Source: Austropuccinia psidii | Lineage: Eukaryota; Basidiomycota; Pucciniomycetes; Pucciniales; Sphaerophragmiaceae | NCBI GenBank assembly: GCA_023105745.1 | Contig: JALGQZ010000003.1 | Span: 42,246,185 to 42,310,184 of the forward strand | DNA length: 64,000 nt | Direction: 5' to 3' | Shown: piece by piece, positions 38,049 to 49,107 of the stretch | Layout: the number at the start of each line of letters is the position of its first letter | Position numbering within the stretch: position 1 is the first letter of the stretch | Position numbers and translations under genes: made by a program | The notes under the pieces: model-generated | What the model was told of the DNA's origin: nothing | Database searches by the model: none | Seen by the model: only the letters and a program-made list of their open reading frames with translations

Positions 38049-38202
38049 GTTCTCGATTAGTGTGAGGCGATCGATCTTGAAGAATAGCTGCTTGCTTCCA
38101 TCGATTCACGAACAAGCCGAAACTCCAACGAGACTACTGTAGTTTGGTTCAAGATCGTCGAGTGAGAGAAAACGAGTAGATGTCGAGAAATCAAGATCAG
38201 CA

Positions 38203-41200
38203 ATGACCTCAACACGCTCACTTCGCTTCTCCGAATTTACAACGATTGGTTAATTTTGGAATCATTCTCATCATCGATAATGAGCTGTTTCATGAATTAA
38301 TTTGTTTTTAATCTTGCAGATTGGTTTCAAGATGCCTTTCATGAACGAACTCGACGAAAATTTGATCGTCAGAATTTTTCCACTTCTAATCCACCCTTGA
38401 AGTCGATTCTCAGCTTTTATGCTGCTGCTCAGAGCTGGTTGATTGTAGCTTTGATTGGCGAGCACCTTTTGCTTTGATACTTTATGATTGTCGTGTTTGC
38501 TTATTGTTTTTTATGGTCATCTCCGATTTTAGGTGCGTCGATCGGACTCAACGCAGCTCTCATCTCTATCATTACTTCATGGCTTTCCGATTTAAAAATG
38601 GGCTACTGCCGTCAAGGTTGGTGGCTCAACGAAAAGTTTTGCTGCTGGGAGATCGAAGCAAGTGCACACTCACACAATCTTGACGATCTTGGTGGACTTG
38701 GTGGCGCCAGTGGTACGTTGGGCGCGGGTGGTACTGAAGAAGGCTGCGATGACTGGGTGACTTGGACCCAGCTAGGCCCAATTCGCTTTCTTGCCTACAC
38801 AACTTATTCCATCGTTTTCGCCTACGCAGCTTCCAAACTTGTCAAATCCTTTGCTCCTGCGGCTGCTGGTTCTGGAATTTCTGAAATAAAATGTATTTTG
38901 TCCGGCTTTGATAAATCTGGTTTCCTTGGCTTTTCTACCTTTGCCATCAAGACCATCACTCTCCCCTTAGCCATCGCCAGTGGTCTCAGTGTAGGGAAAG
39001 AAGGGCCGAGCGTGCACATGGCTGCTTGTATCGGATCCGTCATCGGCGGTCAATTTCAAAGGTTCAGTCGTAGTCGGCACAAGATGCGAGAGGTCGTTAC
39101 TGCTGCTAGCGCGGCTGGCGTTGCAGTTGCCTTTGGTAGCCCTGTGGGTGGTGTCCTCTTTGCTTTCGAGGTATGAAACAGTTGGGTCCTTGTTCTTGAA
39201 AACAATTAGTTGATTTTATTTTAACATTTTTTTCTCACTTTGGCTAGGAAATGACAATAAACTTTCCCATCAGAACAATGTGGAGGAGCTTTTTTTGTGC
39301 TTTGATTGCCACAGTTACTTTAGCTGTTAGTAATTTTAAGCTCAAAGTGAGGCGGAAAAATCCTTCAAAAAGCGACGGTTTTAATTCAAATTTTACATTC
39401 ATAGGCAGTCAATCCATTTAGAACCGGAAAGCTAGTACTTTTCCAAGTTTCATACGATCGTGATTGGCATTTTTTTGAAATTGGCTTTTTTATTCTCATC
39501 GGCCTCTTCGGTGGTTTGTATGGTAACTTTGTGACCAAGTATAATCTTCAAGTAGCGGTCTTTAGGCGACGTCATCTACCCAGCTCTGCTATTTTTGAAG
39601 TTGTTTTTCTAGCTAGTATTACTGCCATGATTGGCTACTTTAATAAGTTTTTGAGGATTGATATGACCGAAAGCCTTGAAATTCTTTTTCGAGAGTGCGA
39701 GGGTGGTGGCGATTATGACGGCTTGTGCCAGTAGGTCTTAATTGCGATTTCTATATCAACATTCGAAGGCTCTCATAAATTGGGCTTGGCATTACAAACA
39801 GATCTTGGGCACAATGGCAAATGGTGAATTCACTCTTACTCGCCACGGTGATCCGTGCTTGTCTCGTAGTCATTTCGTTTGGCTGCAGAGTTCCAGCTGG
39901 TATCTTTATCCCTTCTATGGCCGTCGGCGCGACCTTTGGGCGGATGTTGGGGATTCTCGTCAAAGCTCTTTATCGGTGAGAACCCTTTTTTTAGGCGCCT
40001 TGGATTACTGCATCTGACTTATCAAAATCTTCCATGACAGGGCATTTCCTCACTGGGCAATATTTTCTGCTTGCGATCCAGAAAAACCTTGTATCACGCC
40101 CGGTACTTATGCTCTATTGGGTTCTGCCGCCGCGTTGGGTGGTATCATGAGGATGACTCTTTCTGTGGTGGTGATTATGTTTGAACTTACTGGAGCTCTA
40201 ACGTACATATTACCAACAATGGTTTGACAATTTCATTTAATGTGTTAATCCATCAATCTGTTGATGTTCAACCTCATTTCAAAATTTTCAGATAGTCTTG
40301 TTGGTAACCAAAGCTGTGTCGGATCAATTGACAAAAGAGCATGGAGGGATAGCAGATCAAATGATTCAACTAAACGGCTTTCCATGCCTTGAAAAGAATG
40401 AGCACTCATATGGTCTAGCCGTGGGAACAATTATGACTGGCCGGACACACGGCGTGAGGCTAGCGAACCGTCCTTATGAAGAAGCACCTCGTAACAGCGC
40501 TGAACCTGCTCAAACTACCCCCACTTTTGTACTACCGAGGGAACTTCCGCTACAAGAACTAGAAGCTATTTTGGCCTCACAACCTCCAGGTCGAACGAAA
40601 GGGTTTTCAGGTTGGCCAATAGTGCAGGATGCTCATAATCACTCAATTCTGGGCTACGTTACTTCAGCTGATTTACTAAAAGCAATCAGTTGGTACTTTT
40701 TTCTGTTCTTTTTGAGATTTTGTCTTTTAGCTCTTTAACATTGATGGAACACCGAAATACCGCCTACAGACAACGACACAGTAGCTAGATTTCCGAGAAA
40801 TGCCATTGTTTCACTTTTAAGTGCGTCTGGGAGCCATTCCCCAGAGGCCCAACGCAGAGGAGTGTTTGAAGCACTTGATCTATCATATCTTGTCAATCCT
40901 ACCCCAGTGACAGTCAATCCGAAACAACCTCTGGAGATGGTAGTCTCATTATTTAAAAACTTGGGGTTTGTTTTTGTTTTTGTTTTGTTTCTTTTGAAAA
41001 GGATATAGATGTCTCAGGATTATCCGCACAAACAGCTCATGATTTTTTTCTTGGCAATCAATAATTAGGCCCCGAGCAATTTTGGTTCAATCTAGCGGTT
41101 CGCTTGTTGGTCTTATCACTCTGAAAGATGTACTAAAACATGAGAACAGAATGCGATGTTTAGAAACAGAGACCATTGGAGGTGAGGCAGATAAAGGAGA

Positions 41201-41294
41201 ATTGGAAGAATTGCTAGAAGATGCCAAAGAAATGATGAGGGATGCAATAGACTGGGTAGTGAGATGGGTTAAAGGTCCGACAAGCTCAACTTGA
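38203..41294 (+). CDS. GEF1: CLC-type chloride/proton antiporter, 10 exons
   Basis: A CLC-family anion/proton exchanger of the Gef1/CLC-3 branch, expected in Golgi, endosome or vacuole membranes where it balances charge for the V-ATPase. Exons: 38203-38248, 38320-38457, 38533-39170, 39248-39325, 39405-39730, 39802-39975, 40041-40221, 40292-40688, 40770-40965, 41069-41294. Phases agree throughout, giving 799 residues, a normal family length. Selectivity motifs are GSGIS (about 174-178), GKEGP with gating Glu218, and PAGIFIP. The proton glutamate is Glu275 in FEEM, encoded at the exon 3/4 junction. Two CBS domains fill the C-terminus (about 575-765). The start ATG is the only one after the upstream in-frame stop and has G at -3. 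Intron 2 starts with GC and not GT. The gene looks intact; gating and proton residues argue for an exchanger over a channel. Confidence 0.95.
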
Positions 41295-41759
41295 TATTAG
41301 GGTCAATGAAAAAATAGTACGGACGGAAATATGCGGTAAAGCATTTGCTTGATCTGTTTTAATAGAACCCCCTTGTTATTTTTTTCTTTTTGATTAATGA
41401 GGAAGAAACGCGCGCAAGGGATCACAGAGAGCAAAAGAAATTTCATTCCCTGAAAAGTATATATAGCTTGGAAAACCACAAAAAAAAGTTATTAGATTGG
41501 ATGTATATATTCTCTGAAATAATTTTTAATTTATGCTTGACAACCATTATTACTATTATTATTACTTTGAATAAATTTCCCTGAATAAAAAAACTAAATT
41601 CAACGGAATGAGGGCACTTTATTTTTGTGATTTTGTGAATATTACGCATATTAGGATATATATTTTTGAGGCATGTTTTTTTGGCAAATTTTTTGAAATT
41701 AAATTTAAATAATTGATTCTTTTTCTGAAATTTTTCTTCCATTTTTACTGTATGTCTAT
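41295..41759. other. CLC 3' flank, no gene
   Basis: AT-rich sequence between the CLC stop codon and the transposon cluster, presumably holding the CLC 3' untranslated region. Frames on both strands here (41390-41584 plus, 41443-41766 minus) overlap each other and show no recognisable content. Confidence 0.5.
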
Positions 41760-41862
41760 ACTGCACAATACATATTCTAGGAATTTAAATCATCAAGATG
41801 CTTATCAAGCAATTTCTTAACTGTGCTTTTTTTACATAAAAGGTCTATGTGTACTGTACAGT
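41760..41862. mobile_element. Possible small inverted-repeat element (MITE-like)
   Basis: About 103 bp whose ends are similar in inverted orientation: CTGCACAATACATAT on the left, and CTGTACAGTACACATA as the reverse complement of the right end. It interrupts an integrase fragment exactly where that protein stops matching its family. No clean target duplication is visible, so this may also be a rearrangement joint. Confidence 0.3.
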
Positions 41863-42125
41863 TGTAGGGGCAGTCATGGCATTCCTGCAGGATTAAAGAG
41901 ATGTGGTCTCTGTCTATCACTGTGAGTGCACTGGTGTGCTTATCTGTGTGATAAATCAGGCCATCTATAAGGAAGAATTTATTGTCCTTATAGGCCCTCA
42001 ACCAGGGTTTCCAGTTCTGGGCTCCTGTATTTTTGTTGAAGGAGTTGGAGTAGTATGCTACACTGTTTGTGTTTAGCATAAGATTTCAATACTGCATTGA
42101 AGAATTCATTGTGCAGTTCTGAGGA
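41863..42125 (-). pseudogene. Integrase N-terminal fragment of a third gypsy family
   Basis: On the minus strand, two overlapping frames read the linker before integrase and its N-terminus: KFFLIDGLIYH, KHTSALTVID and ILQECHDCPY. The last is the beginning of the HHCC zinc-binding domain and resembles the [12 protein letters not shown] stretch of the intact chromovirus while being clearly a different family. The match ends abruptly at about 41,863 and fades near 42,125, so only a 260-bp scrap is present. Confidence 0.75.
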
Positions 42126-42184
42126 ACTTATCCCCAGTATGGGGGTTTCTGTCCCTGTACTTCAAAAAACGTCATACTACTAAA

Positions 42185-42192
42185 GTATGTAC
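42185..42192. repeat. Target-site duplication of hAT-1, left
   Basis: GTATGTAC, repeated exactly at 45316-45323. Eight bases is the typical hAT duplication length. Confidence 0.95.
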
Positions 42193-45100
42193 CAGCGCTG
42201 GCTCCCCGGTTACTCCAATCATTCCGTACTGACTGCCCGAGGGACCGAATTGATCCACGCTGGGTTTCCACCTTCCCAGGTATGTACCCTACCCAGATAC
42301 CAATTTCATCGGCCTGTACCCTTTCGGTACCAACCCCCTCTCCACCATTTCCCAACTCTCATTCTAATTCCCGCTTGACTCACCTTCCTCACCCCCAATC
42401 CTTTTCCTTCACTACCATTACTCACCTTTGGTTTTTCTTCGTTTATTTTGTCATTGTTACTTTTCCAATTATTTCTTTGTCATAACTCACCTTCATTGCT
42501 TCTTTGGCAATTATTTGCCCTTACCATTACTGTTTCTCACTATCTTACGGCTTCTAACGCGTCAAATATCACCTCCAGTTGTTTTGCGAACGCCTTGCAG
42601 GCATCAACATACTTCAAGATCGGGCCAGATCCAACAATCTCCACAAGAATCCAAACCAGAGAGGCCCCACCTGGAGAACAACTATCAGATCTGACATCAC
42701 ATCAGGCGACTCCCTTCCCAGATCTGACCAATTAGAAACGATGATTAATTGCAAAAAATAAAGACCTCCGTTCATGTCAACACGTTAATGAAAACTATAT
42801 AAGGACGGCGACTTGGTGCACCAATGGATCCCCTTACCATTCTTGAAGACCACTTTGAAGCTTCCTATGTTGCATTTGGCTCCATACTTGAATTAGATGC
42901 AACATCCCATGACAGTCTGTCTGATCAGAGTGGCAACGACGATTTCAATTCAATCAACCTGATGCCTCAAGACAATGATTCAACCAACGATGAATATGAC
43001 AATGACAAATGCAATGTCAGTCAAGATCATCTTAACTTTCACGGCTATGAATCAACACCTTTAGCTGCCAAATGCCCCCAAAAACGCAGGCGTATTTGAT
43101 TGGGCGTTTATGACTATTATGAAGTAAGTCATTTACTTAAAATTTTATTTGTCAAATTTAGGTGATTGGCTCACCCAATGCTCTCAGGAGGAAAGTGGGA
43201 TGAGGAGAAACAAATGCTCCGTTTTCAGTACAAGTGTCGACATTGCAGGTAAGCAATCAATTTTTGACCTCACTTTTAGGATGTGAAATAATTCAGCATT
43301 ATCATTGCAGCAATATTATAGGTATTCTTGGAAAAAATACCTCCAACCTGAACAAACATCAAACGCGTTGTGTTGGTCGCTTCTCTGCATGGGAAACGAA
43401 ATGCCCTGGCTCCATTGATCCGACCTTAGGAGCACAAATGGCTGCAGAGGAGTCGGGTACCTTATTAAAGGACCTCGTGAAAGCACTGGTTGCCATTCAG
43501 GTCTCCTTTTCGCTGTTTGAGTCGGAACGCTTACAGTCCATCATGAAACGTATTTGTCCAACTTTTCCGTGGCCTAAACGACGTCAAATAGCATCCATGG
43601 CCAATCAATTATATTTTGAACAAAAACAAAAGCTTATTGAACATGTTCAAAGCTTACCATCTGACACAACAATAAGCGCTGCCCTAGATTGCTGGACAAC
43701 TAAAGATCAAAGTCAATCCTGTTCAGCAAAAGTCAGACTCCAGCCGAAATAAGCCGCATGCATGCGCAGTTAATCAAAGCACCCTGGAAACGCAGGATAA
43801 ATTGGGTGACCTGAGACATGTCAATGACGCCGAAACAAATTCTCCTCAAAGTGATGATGATTCTGGGTTGAACACACAATTAAGAACAGGTAAGTCAATT
43901 TGCTCACCAATTTTCACCTAACCTTGACTAATCCATTGAGGGATTCTTTTGAATTACCCTAAAGGAAACAAGACCATTGTCCAATCTCTTTGTGATTTGT
44001 GCTCCCACATTCGAGGATCTGCCAAGCAGCGTGAGGCTTTTATTAATGCCCGCAACCAGACTAGCAACCCAAAACTCCTTCCAATTAACATTCCGATGAC
44101 TTGATGGAACTATTTCTTACTTCAAATAAAACAGGCGGAGGCCTTAAAATTGAGTATACAACTCTATACTGCAACTCCTGAAGGGGCCAAATATGAATTA
44201 TCAGACGAAGTGTGGAGTGCAATGGAGTTTATGCTTCCAATTCTGGAGCTCATTGAACAGTCATGCAATGTGTTTCAAGCAAGGTCACCCATGAAACACT
44301 TAGTTTTACCATACTACCAGGTTATCATCAAGCGATTGGACCATTATGAGCGTGTCAGTCCTCACACATGGCGTAATGCTTGTGAGGCAGCAAGGGCAAA
44401 ATTACAAAAGTACTACAACATGGAAATAAACAACAACACAACATTAACAGCAACATTATTAAATCCGAAATATTGCAAGGAGATATTTCGCACATTGGGT
44501 GTGCCACCAGAACAATCAAGAATGATCATTGAGTTTCTTCGCCGCGAGTGCACAGGAATGCAAGCCCAAAATAACAAATATCAATGTGCTCCCAATTCTC
44601 CTGACTACCAGAGTGAACCAGATAAGCTGGATATTCTTCACCACCTCAATCAAGTGCCAATGGAATCAACTCAAGTCTTCTCTGGCTCGGATGAAGATGA
44701 GGTCCTCAATTACTTGCAGAACTTGCACCCTGTGGGCAAGGGTGAGCACATTTTAGATTACTGGAAGGTATGTCTCTCATGCAATTGTCTCAATCATTCT
44801 CTCTTGCTAATGTGTTTATTTGCAGCAGCAGATCATCACAGGAAATTTCCCAACATTAGGAAAAATTGCCTTTCAATACTTAAGCATTCCAGCTTCTTCT
44901 GCCTGTGTGGAACGTGTTTTTTCTCAGTGGGAAAAAAATTCTCCTGTGCGAGCCTCTTTGGGCGCCCAAACTATTTCCCACTTAACATGTTTGAAAGAGT
45001 GGTTGAATGATGAAAAGATATTGTGATTGTGGTTTTTTTTAAATTGTCTAGTTACTCATTACTTGGGGGCAAGTTGTTTCGTATGCCCTGGTAAATTTGT

Positions 45101-45315
45101 TTATGAAAAATGCAATGCATGAATGCATTGCCCAGATAGAACTCAAGTAGTCTCGCTACTTGGCAAAGGGTTGGACCAATACTATAAGTACATGTTAGTC
45201 GGCCTGGACTTATTCAGTTTGGGATGGCTAACAGCAGGAGTTAGTATGTATTGGCTGAAATGGGTCTCTCAAGGGGTTTAGCAATTACCCAAAAAGTACC
45301 CGGGAGCCAGCACTG
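42193..45315 (+). mobile_element. hAT DNA transposon, hAT-1 (3123 bp, internally deleted)
   Basis: The left end reads CAGCGCTGGCTCCCCGG; the reverse complement of the right end reads CAGTGCTGGCTCCCGGG, a clear terminal inverted repeat of the hAT CAGNGNTGG type. An exact 8-bp duplication GTATGTAC flanks it. Inside is one plus-strand transposase gene with introns that lacks the first part of its catalytic domain, so the copy cannot move on its own. The right duplication overlaps the terminal TA-C of the neighbouring Tc1 element, showing that hAT-1 arrived after that element. Confidence 0.95.
42824..45026 (+). pseudogene. hAT-1 transposase, missing catalytic segment
   Basis: Starts at ATG 42824 with an acidic N-terminus. 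A BED-type zinc finger follows: KCRHC near 43,233-43,248, an intron, then NTSNLNKHQ at about 43,337-43,363. The ribonuclease-H-like core begins (ALDCWTTKDQ at about 43,680-43,710), then jumps to sequence that should lie several hundred residues later (CSHIRGSAKQREAF at about 44,000). The part with the first two catalytic aspartates is absent. The C-terminal half is well kept: TATPEGAKYELSDEVW, an intron near 44,768-44,825, and the dimerisation domain SSACVERVFSQ ending at 45026. A frame break also lies near 43,090. Confidence 0.85.
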
Positions 45316-45323
45316 GTATGTAC
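45316..45323. repeat. Target-site duplication of hAT-1, right
   Basis: GTATGTAC. Its last three bases TAC are the TA target and first base of the Tc1 element that starts at 45323. Confidence 0.95.
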
Positions 45324-45491
45324 AGTGCCCTCCAAAAAACCTTTGAACATTTTTTTTTTCAGGAGTTCTCACATTTTCTTCAATTTTCTCTCATATTCTT
45401 ATTTTTGAAACTTTCAAACATTATTCAATTTGGAAGAAAATTTTATTTTGTGTATAAAAATAATAATATTATATATCGTGGGTATAAGTGC

Positions 45492-48172
45492 TAAGCCTGG
45501 GCCCCGAACCCTGTAAATTGACAAATCCCCGCCAGAGAACCCTTACATTACGGTGGACGGGGGGGGATCTCTCAGCAGAAGGGGGACGGTATGATTTCTC
45601 ATGCCAACAGGAGATGGAACAGGGAAAATCTTTCAATCTGAATTTCTTGTGCAACAAAAATATTGCATATAGCTATAATTACACAAAAAAAAGTCATACT
45701 TATTGATTGTAATAGGTATGACCAAGGATGCGAGCCCAATTCTTGACACATGCAATTTGTTCCACATGCATTGAGGAGAGAGAAGCACGTTGATAGGTAA
45801 TAATCTTCCTTCCCCCAGAGAAAACTCTTTCGGATGGCGCACTTGTAGCAGAGATTGAGAGGTACTTACGGGCCATTGAGGCAAGAGTAGGGAAGACTGT
45901 TTCTCAAGACTTCCAGAATTGTAACACATTGGTTGATTTAGGTTCAGGTGGTTCTGAAAAGAATCGTTGAATTTCCAACTCTAAAGATGATCCCTCCCCT
46001 GATGATGACAAATATATGTCATCAAAGAACCCTCTTTGTTCTTGCTCTCCTAGATGTGGCATTGGGCTTACTCCTTTGAATTCCTTGGTGGCTTCACTTT
46101 GAAAGATTCCAGCGAGTTGGGATGCTGAAGTTTCAAATTTTGCTAGTGTGGTGTCATACAAATAGAAAAATTGTAATTTGAATCGAGGATCAAGGATTGA
46201 AGCACAAATTGCTGGTTTTTTTGTTAATAACAGTCGCAGGTATTTGGTGAGCTTTTCAGTCATTGCTGCGGCAGCTGGCTCAATTTGGTGCACATCGTAT
46301 TTCTCACAAGACTAAATATAAATTGTCAATATTGGGAAAATAAATTTATGGAAAAAAAACTCACCTCATTGATACATTTAATGAGGGAAATATATAAAGG
46401 TAAAGAGTAATTGATGGTGGGGTATTTTGTTCCACATATGACAGAGGTGGCCTCATAGAGGGGGAGTAAGAAATCAATCATCACCTTAACTTTCTCCCAC
46501 TCAAGGGATGAAATACGATAAGCTTCCATGTTTTCAGGGGTACAAAATTGATTGTAGGCATCCTTGAGTGAGTATGCACGTTCAAGCATATCATATGTTG
46601 AGTTCCATTGGGTGATGACATTGGTGAGTAGCTTATTTCCTTTCTGTGATTCATAAAAAATATTGACCATTGATATGAACTTTTCACGTTGCTGAGGGCT
46701 CTGGCGCAAGTATGATGCCAGGCGGGAGATATGAGAGATGATTGAGTTATAATTTAATCGCAGGCCGTCTGGTGGGTTGATTAGAGTTGATATTGACATT
46801 AGTACCACATTTACAATATCTTGATCTTCATGAGTTGACGGACCCTTGGCAAGGGCTTTTAGTCCATCTCGGGCTGATAAATGAAGTGTATGAGCCATGC
46901 AGCCAATAAGTTGTGTTTTGGCTGCAAATGACTTGGTTGAGTCTTGTAACTCTTGGGCCATTCGTTGATTGACCAAGGCGTTATCAGTTGTTATTGCAAT
47001 GATTGAGTCTTCAAGGTCATACTGCTTGAGAGTAGTAAGGAATTGGTTGGCCAATGACTGACCCGAATGATTACCTAAAAAAAACAATTTAATAGAGACA
47101 AAAATGCCTTTCACAGAAAAAAAATTACCTTCAATCTCTGTCAAACCTAAGAGGACAGAGACAAGGTTGAATTCTTTGTTGATAAAATTGCCAGTGATAG
47201 CCATAAAGGATTTGATGTTTGGACTCGTCCAGGTATTGGTGGTGAAAGAGAGTTGTTTTCCACTGTCAGAAATGAGTGCGCGGAGTTTCTCTTGGTGAAA
47301 AAAATAAAAATTTGGAAGATGGGCTGTGAGGGCCTTTTGCTGTACTAAAATGTTCAGTACCAATGGGTTGCAGAGCTCCAGGAGAGCTTGAAAATAAGTT
47401 GATGTGGATACCAACATGGGAAGATTGCAATCGCAAATGCAATAGATTAGGGCTGTTTTTAACATCTCTGCCAAAAGACTCTGCCCAGAAAACCAAAAGT
47501 CAGTTATGATCATGTACCAAAACAGATCTAGAGTAAAAGGATTACCTTTTTTGGATTTCGATGCTGGACATACTTGTCCAATGTGACCGTCTTGTCGAGT
47601 TTAGTAGTCTTTGGGTTGATCAATTGATGTAATGCCTGGAGATGATTGCTCATAGATTTGGTGCTGCCTGTTTGATCACGCTTGAGAATTTTCTTGCAAG
47701 GTGATCCACTTTGACTATTAACTTGACATTCAACATGTTTGTCGTCGACATTGGAGAAATAAAGCCATACCCAAGACCGCTTTGCATTGGTTGGGGGTTC
47801 ACTGAGTGATGGTAGTGATGGTTTTGGTGAATCAACTGGTGTTGATTGAATCAAATGTACTATGGATGACATTGTTGGTGTTGGATTTGGAGAGGTTTTT
47901 TTTTAAAAAAGAAAAATTATTACAATAAAAAAGGTAGAAACGTTGAGAAATAGGAAGGACAGAGAAAGAAAAACATCGTCATAAAAAAATAAATTGAGAC
48001 AGAGTGAGAGAAAAATCCTGGGGCACTTAACTGCCCACACTCCCCACCCGAGTGAACATTCTGGGTGGTTCTGGAATACGGTCCAGGAGGAAGAACAAAA
48101 AAAAAAAAACCCTGGATAGTCTGGTACCAGTATGGACTCAATGGGAAGGTATTCCCATGGGGCCCACCCTTA
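45492..48172 (-). mobile_element. hAT DNA transposon, hAT-2 (2681 bp, nearly complete)
   Basis: Inverted ends are TAAGCCTGGGCCCC (left) and TAAGGGTGGGCCCC (reverse complement of the right). They are flanked by exact 8-bp duplications ATAAGTGC at 45484-45491 and 48173-48180. It is inserted in the outer part of Tc1-1. A four-exon transposase gene fills most of it. It is a different hAT subfamily from hAT-1, and related to hAT-3 at the right edge of the window. Confidence 0.95.
45700..47872 (-). pseudogene. hAT-2 transposase, four exons, one premature stop
   Basis: Exons 47872-47546, 47480-47129, 47074-46365 and 46311-45700 have GT..AG introns and matching phases, giving 667 codons including the final stop. 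Order of domains: BED zinc finger (WVWLYF, C..GSPCKK, H-x4-H), ribonuclease-H-like core with TTNTWTSPN and AITTDNALVNQ, the helical insertion region, then LDPRFKLQFF and the dimerisation domain SAPSERVFSGGRK..YQRASL. The only defect I see is an in-frame TGA at 45906-45904, just after LQFWKS; a CGA-to-TGA change would explain it. Everything after the stop stays in frame to the normal TAA at 45700. It could be a very recent loss. Confidence 0.9.
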
Positions 48173-48284
48173 ATAAGTGCAATAATTATTTTTTTTTTGG
48201 TTTAAAATCATGTATGCATAATTTTTGAGGAGTAATACAAGCATCAGGAAACAAAGTAAGAATAACTAAATAAAATTAAGCTCC

Positions 48285-49107
48285 CTACCAACGGGTAGGA
48301 GCACCATTCTGGTCAATGACCATTTGCATCCTTCTAGGTAAGGATTGCAATAGCGACTCCAAGTGGTCAAAGGGTAAATCATCCCAAACAGCATTGATAG
48401 CCGCGGTTAACTCATCCATTGTTTTGGGATTGAAAAGACAAGTGACAATATGTTTCATCTTGAACCATAAATTTTTGATTGGGTTCAGGTCTGGTGAGTT
48501 AGGAGGCCAATTAAGCTTGCGGATTTGATGCTGATCACGCCATTCTTGGCTAGCAATGGCAGTATGGATGGGGGCTCCATCCTCCATTAGGGTAAGTACT
48601 TTGTGATTTTCTGCTACGCAGACTTCAACCAATTAGTCCATGAATGGCAAAAATCCTGGTTTGTAAATGTTTTTGATGAAATCGATTGCTCACCATTGTC
48701 CAGGTGGCATGATGATCAGCTTGGATTGAATTGGGCCACAGATTGCCCCCCATACCATCATTGATTGAGGGCCATCAATTCAAGTTTGTACTTTTGATCA
48801 GTAGTGCACCAAACTCATTTTTGAGTTACTGGCTCACCTAGCTTGAAGGAAGATTCATCAGTCCAAACAACCTTAGACCAATCTTCAATGGTCCAATGGA
48901 GATGACCATGAGCAAAATCCAAACAATGTTGCATGTGTTGAGCACTAAGATAGGGTTTCTTGACAGCAATACATGACCTTTTCCCTGGGCCATGTATTGC
49001 TTTGCAAACGGTATTGATGGAAACGTCCATGGTGAGCATATTCTTGATTGAAACAAGCGTATCACAGCGATTTTGTTGAACAACCCAAGCCAATTCCTGT
49101 ATATTGC
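48285..49107 (-). pseudogene. Tc1-1 transposase, catalytic part
   Basis: The minus-strand frame 49107-48815 carries the second helix-turn-helix and the first catalytic aspartate (VVWTDESSF). The frame 48632-48285 carries the second (LTLMEDGAPIH) and the region of the third, WPPNSPDLNPIKNLW, then the C-terminus. Frame breaks and stops lie between 48,815 and 48,632. At the third catalytic site the usual Glu (DD34E spacing) is Lys, encoded AAA. The N-terminal part was separated by the retrotransposon and sits at 59208-59381. Confidence 0.9.
49103..49107. repeat. Target-site duplication of the chromovirus, left
   Basis: ATTGC, repeated exactly at 59184-59188 beyond the other LTR. Confidence 0.95.
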
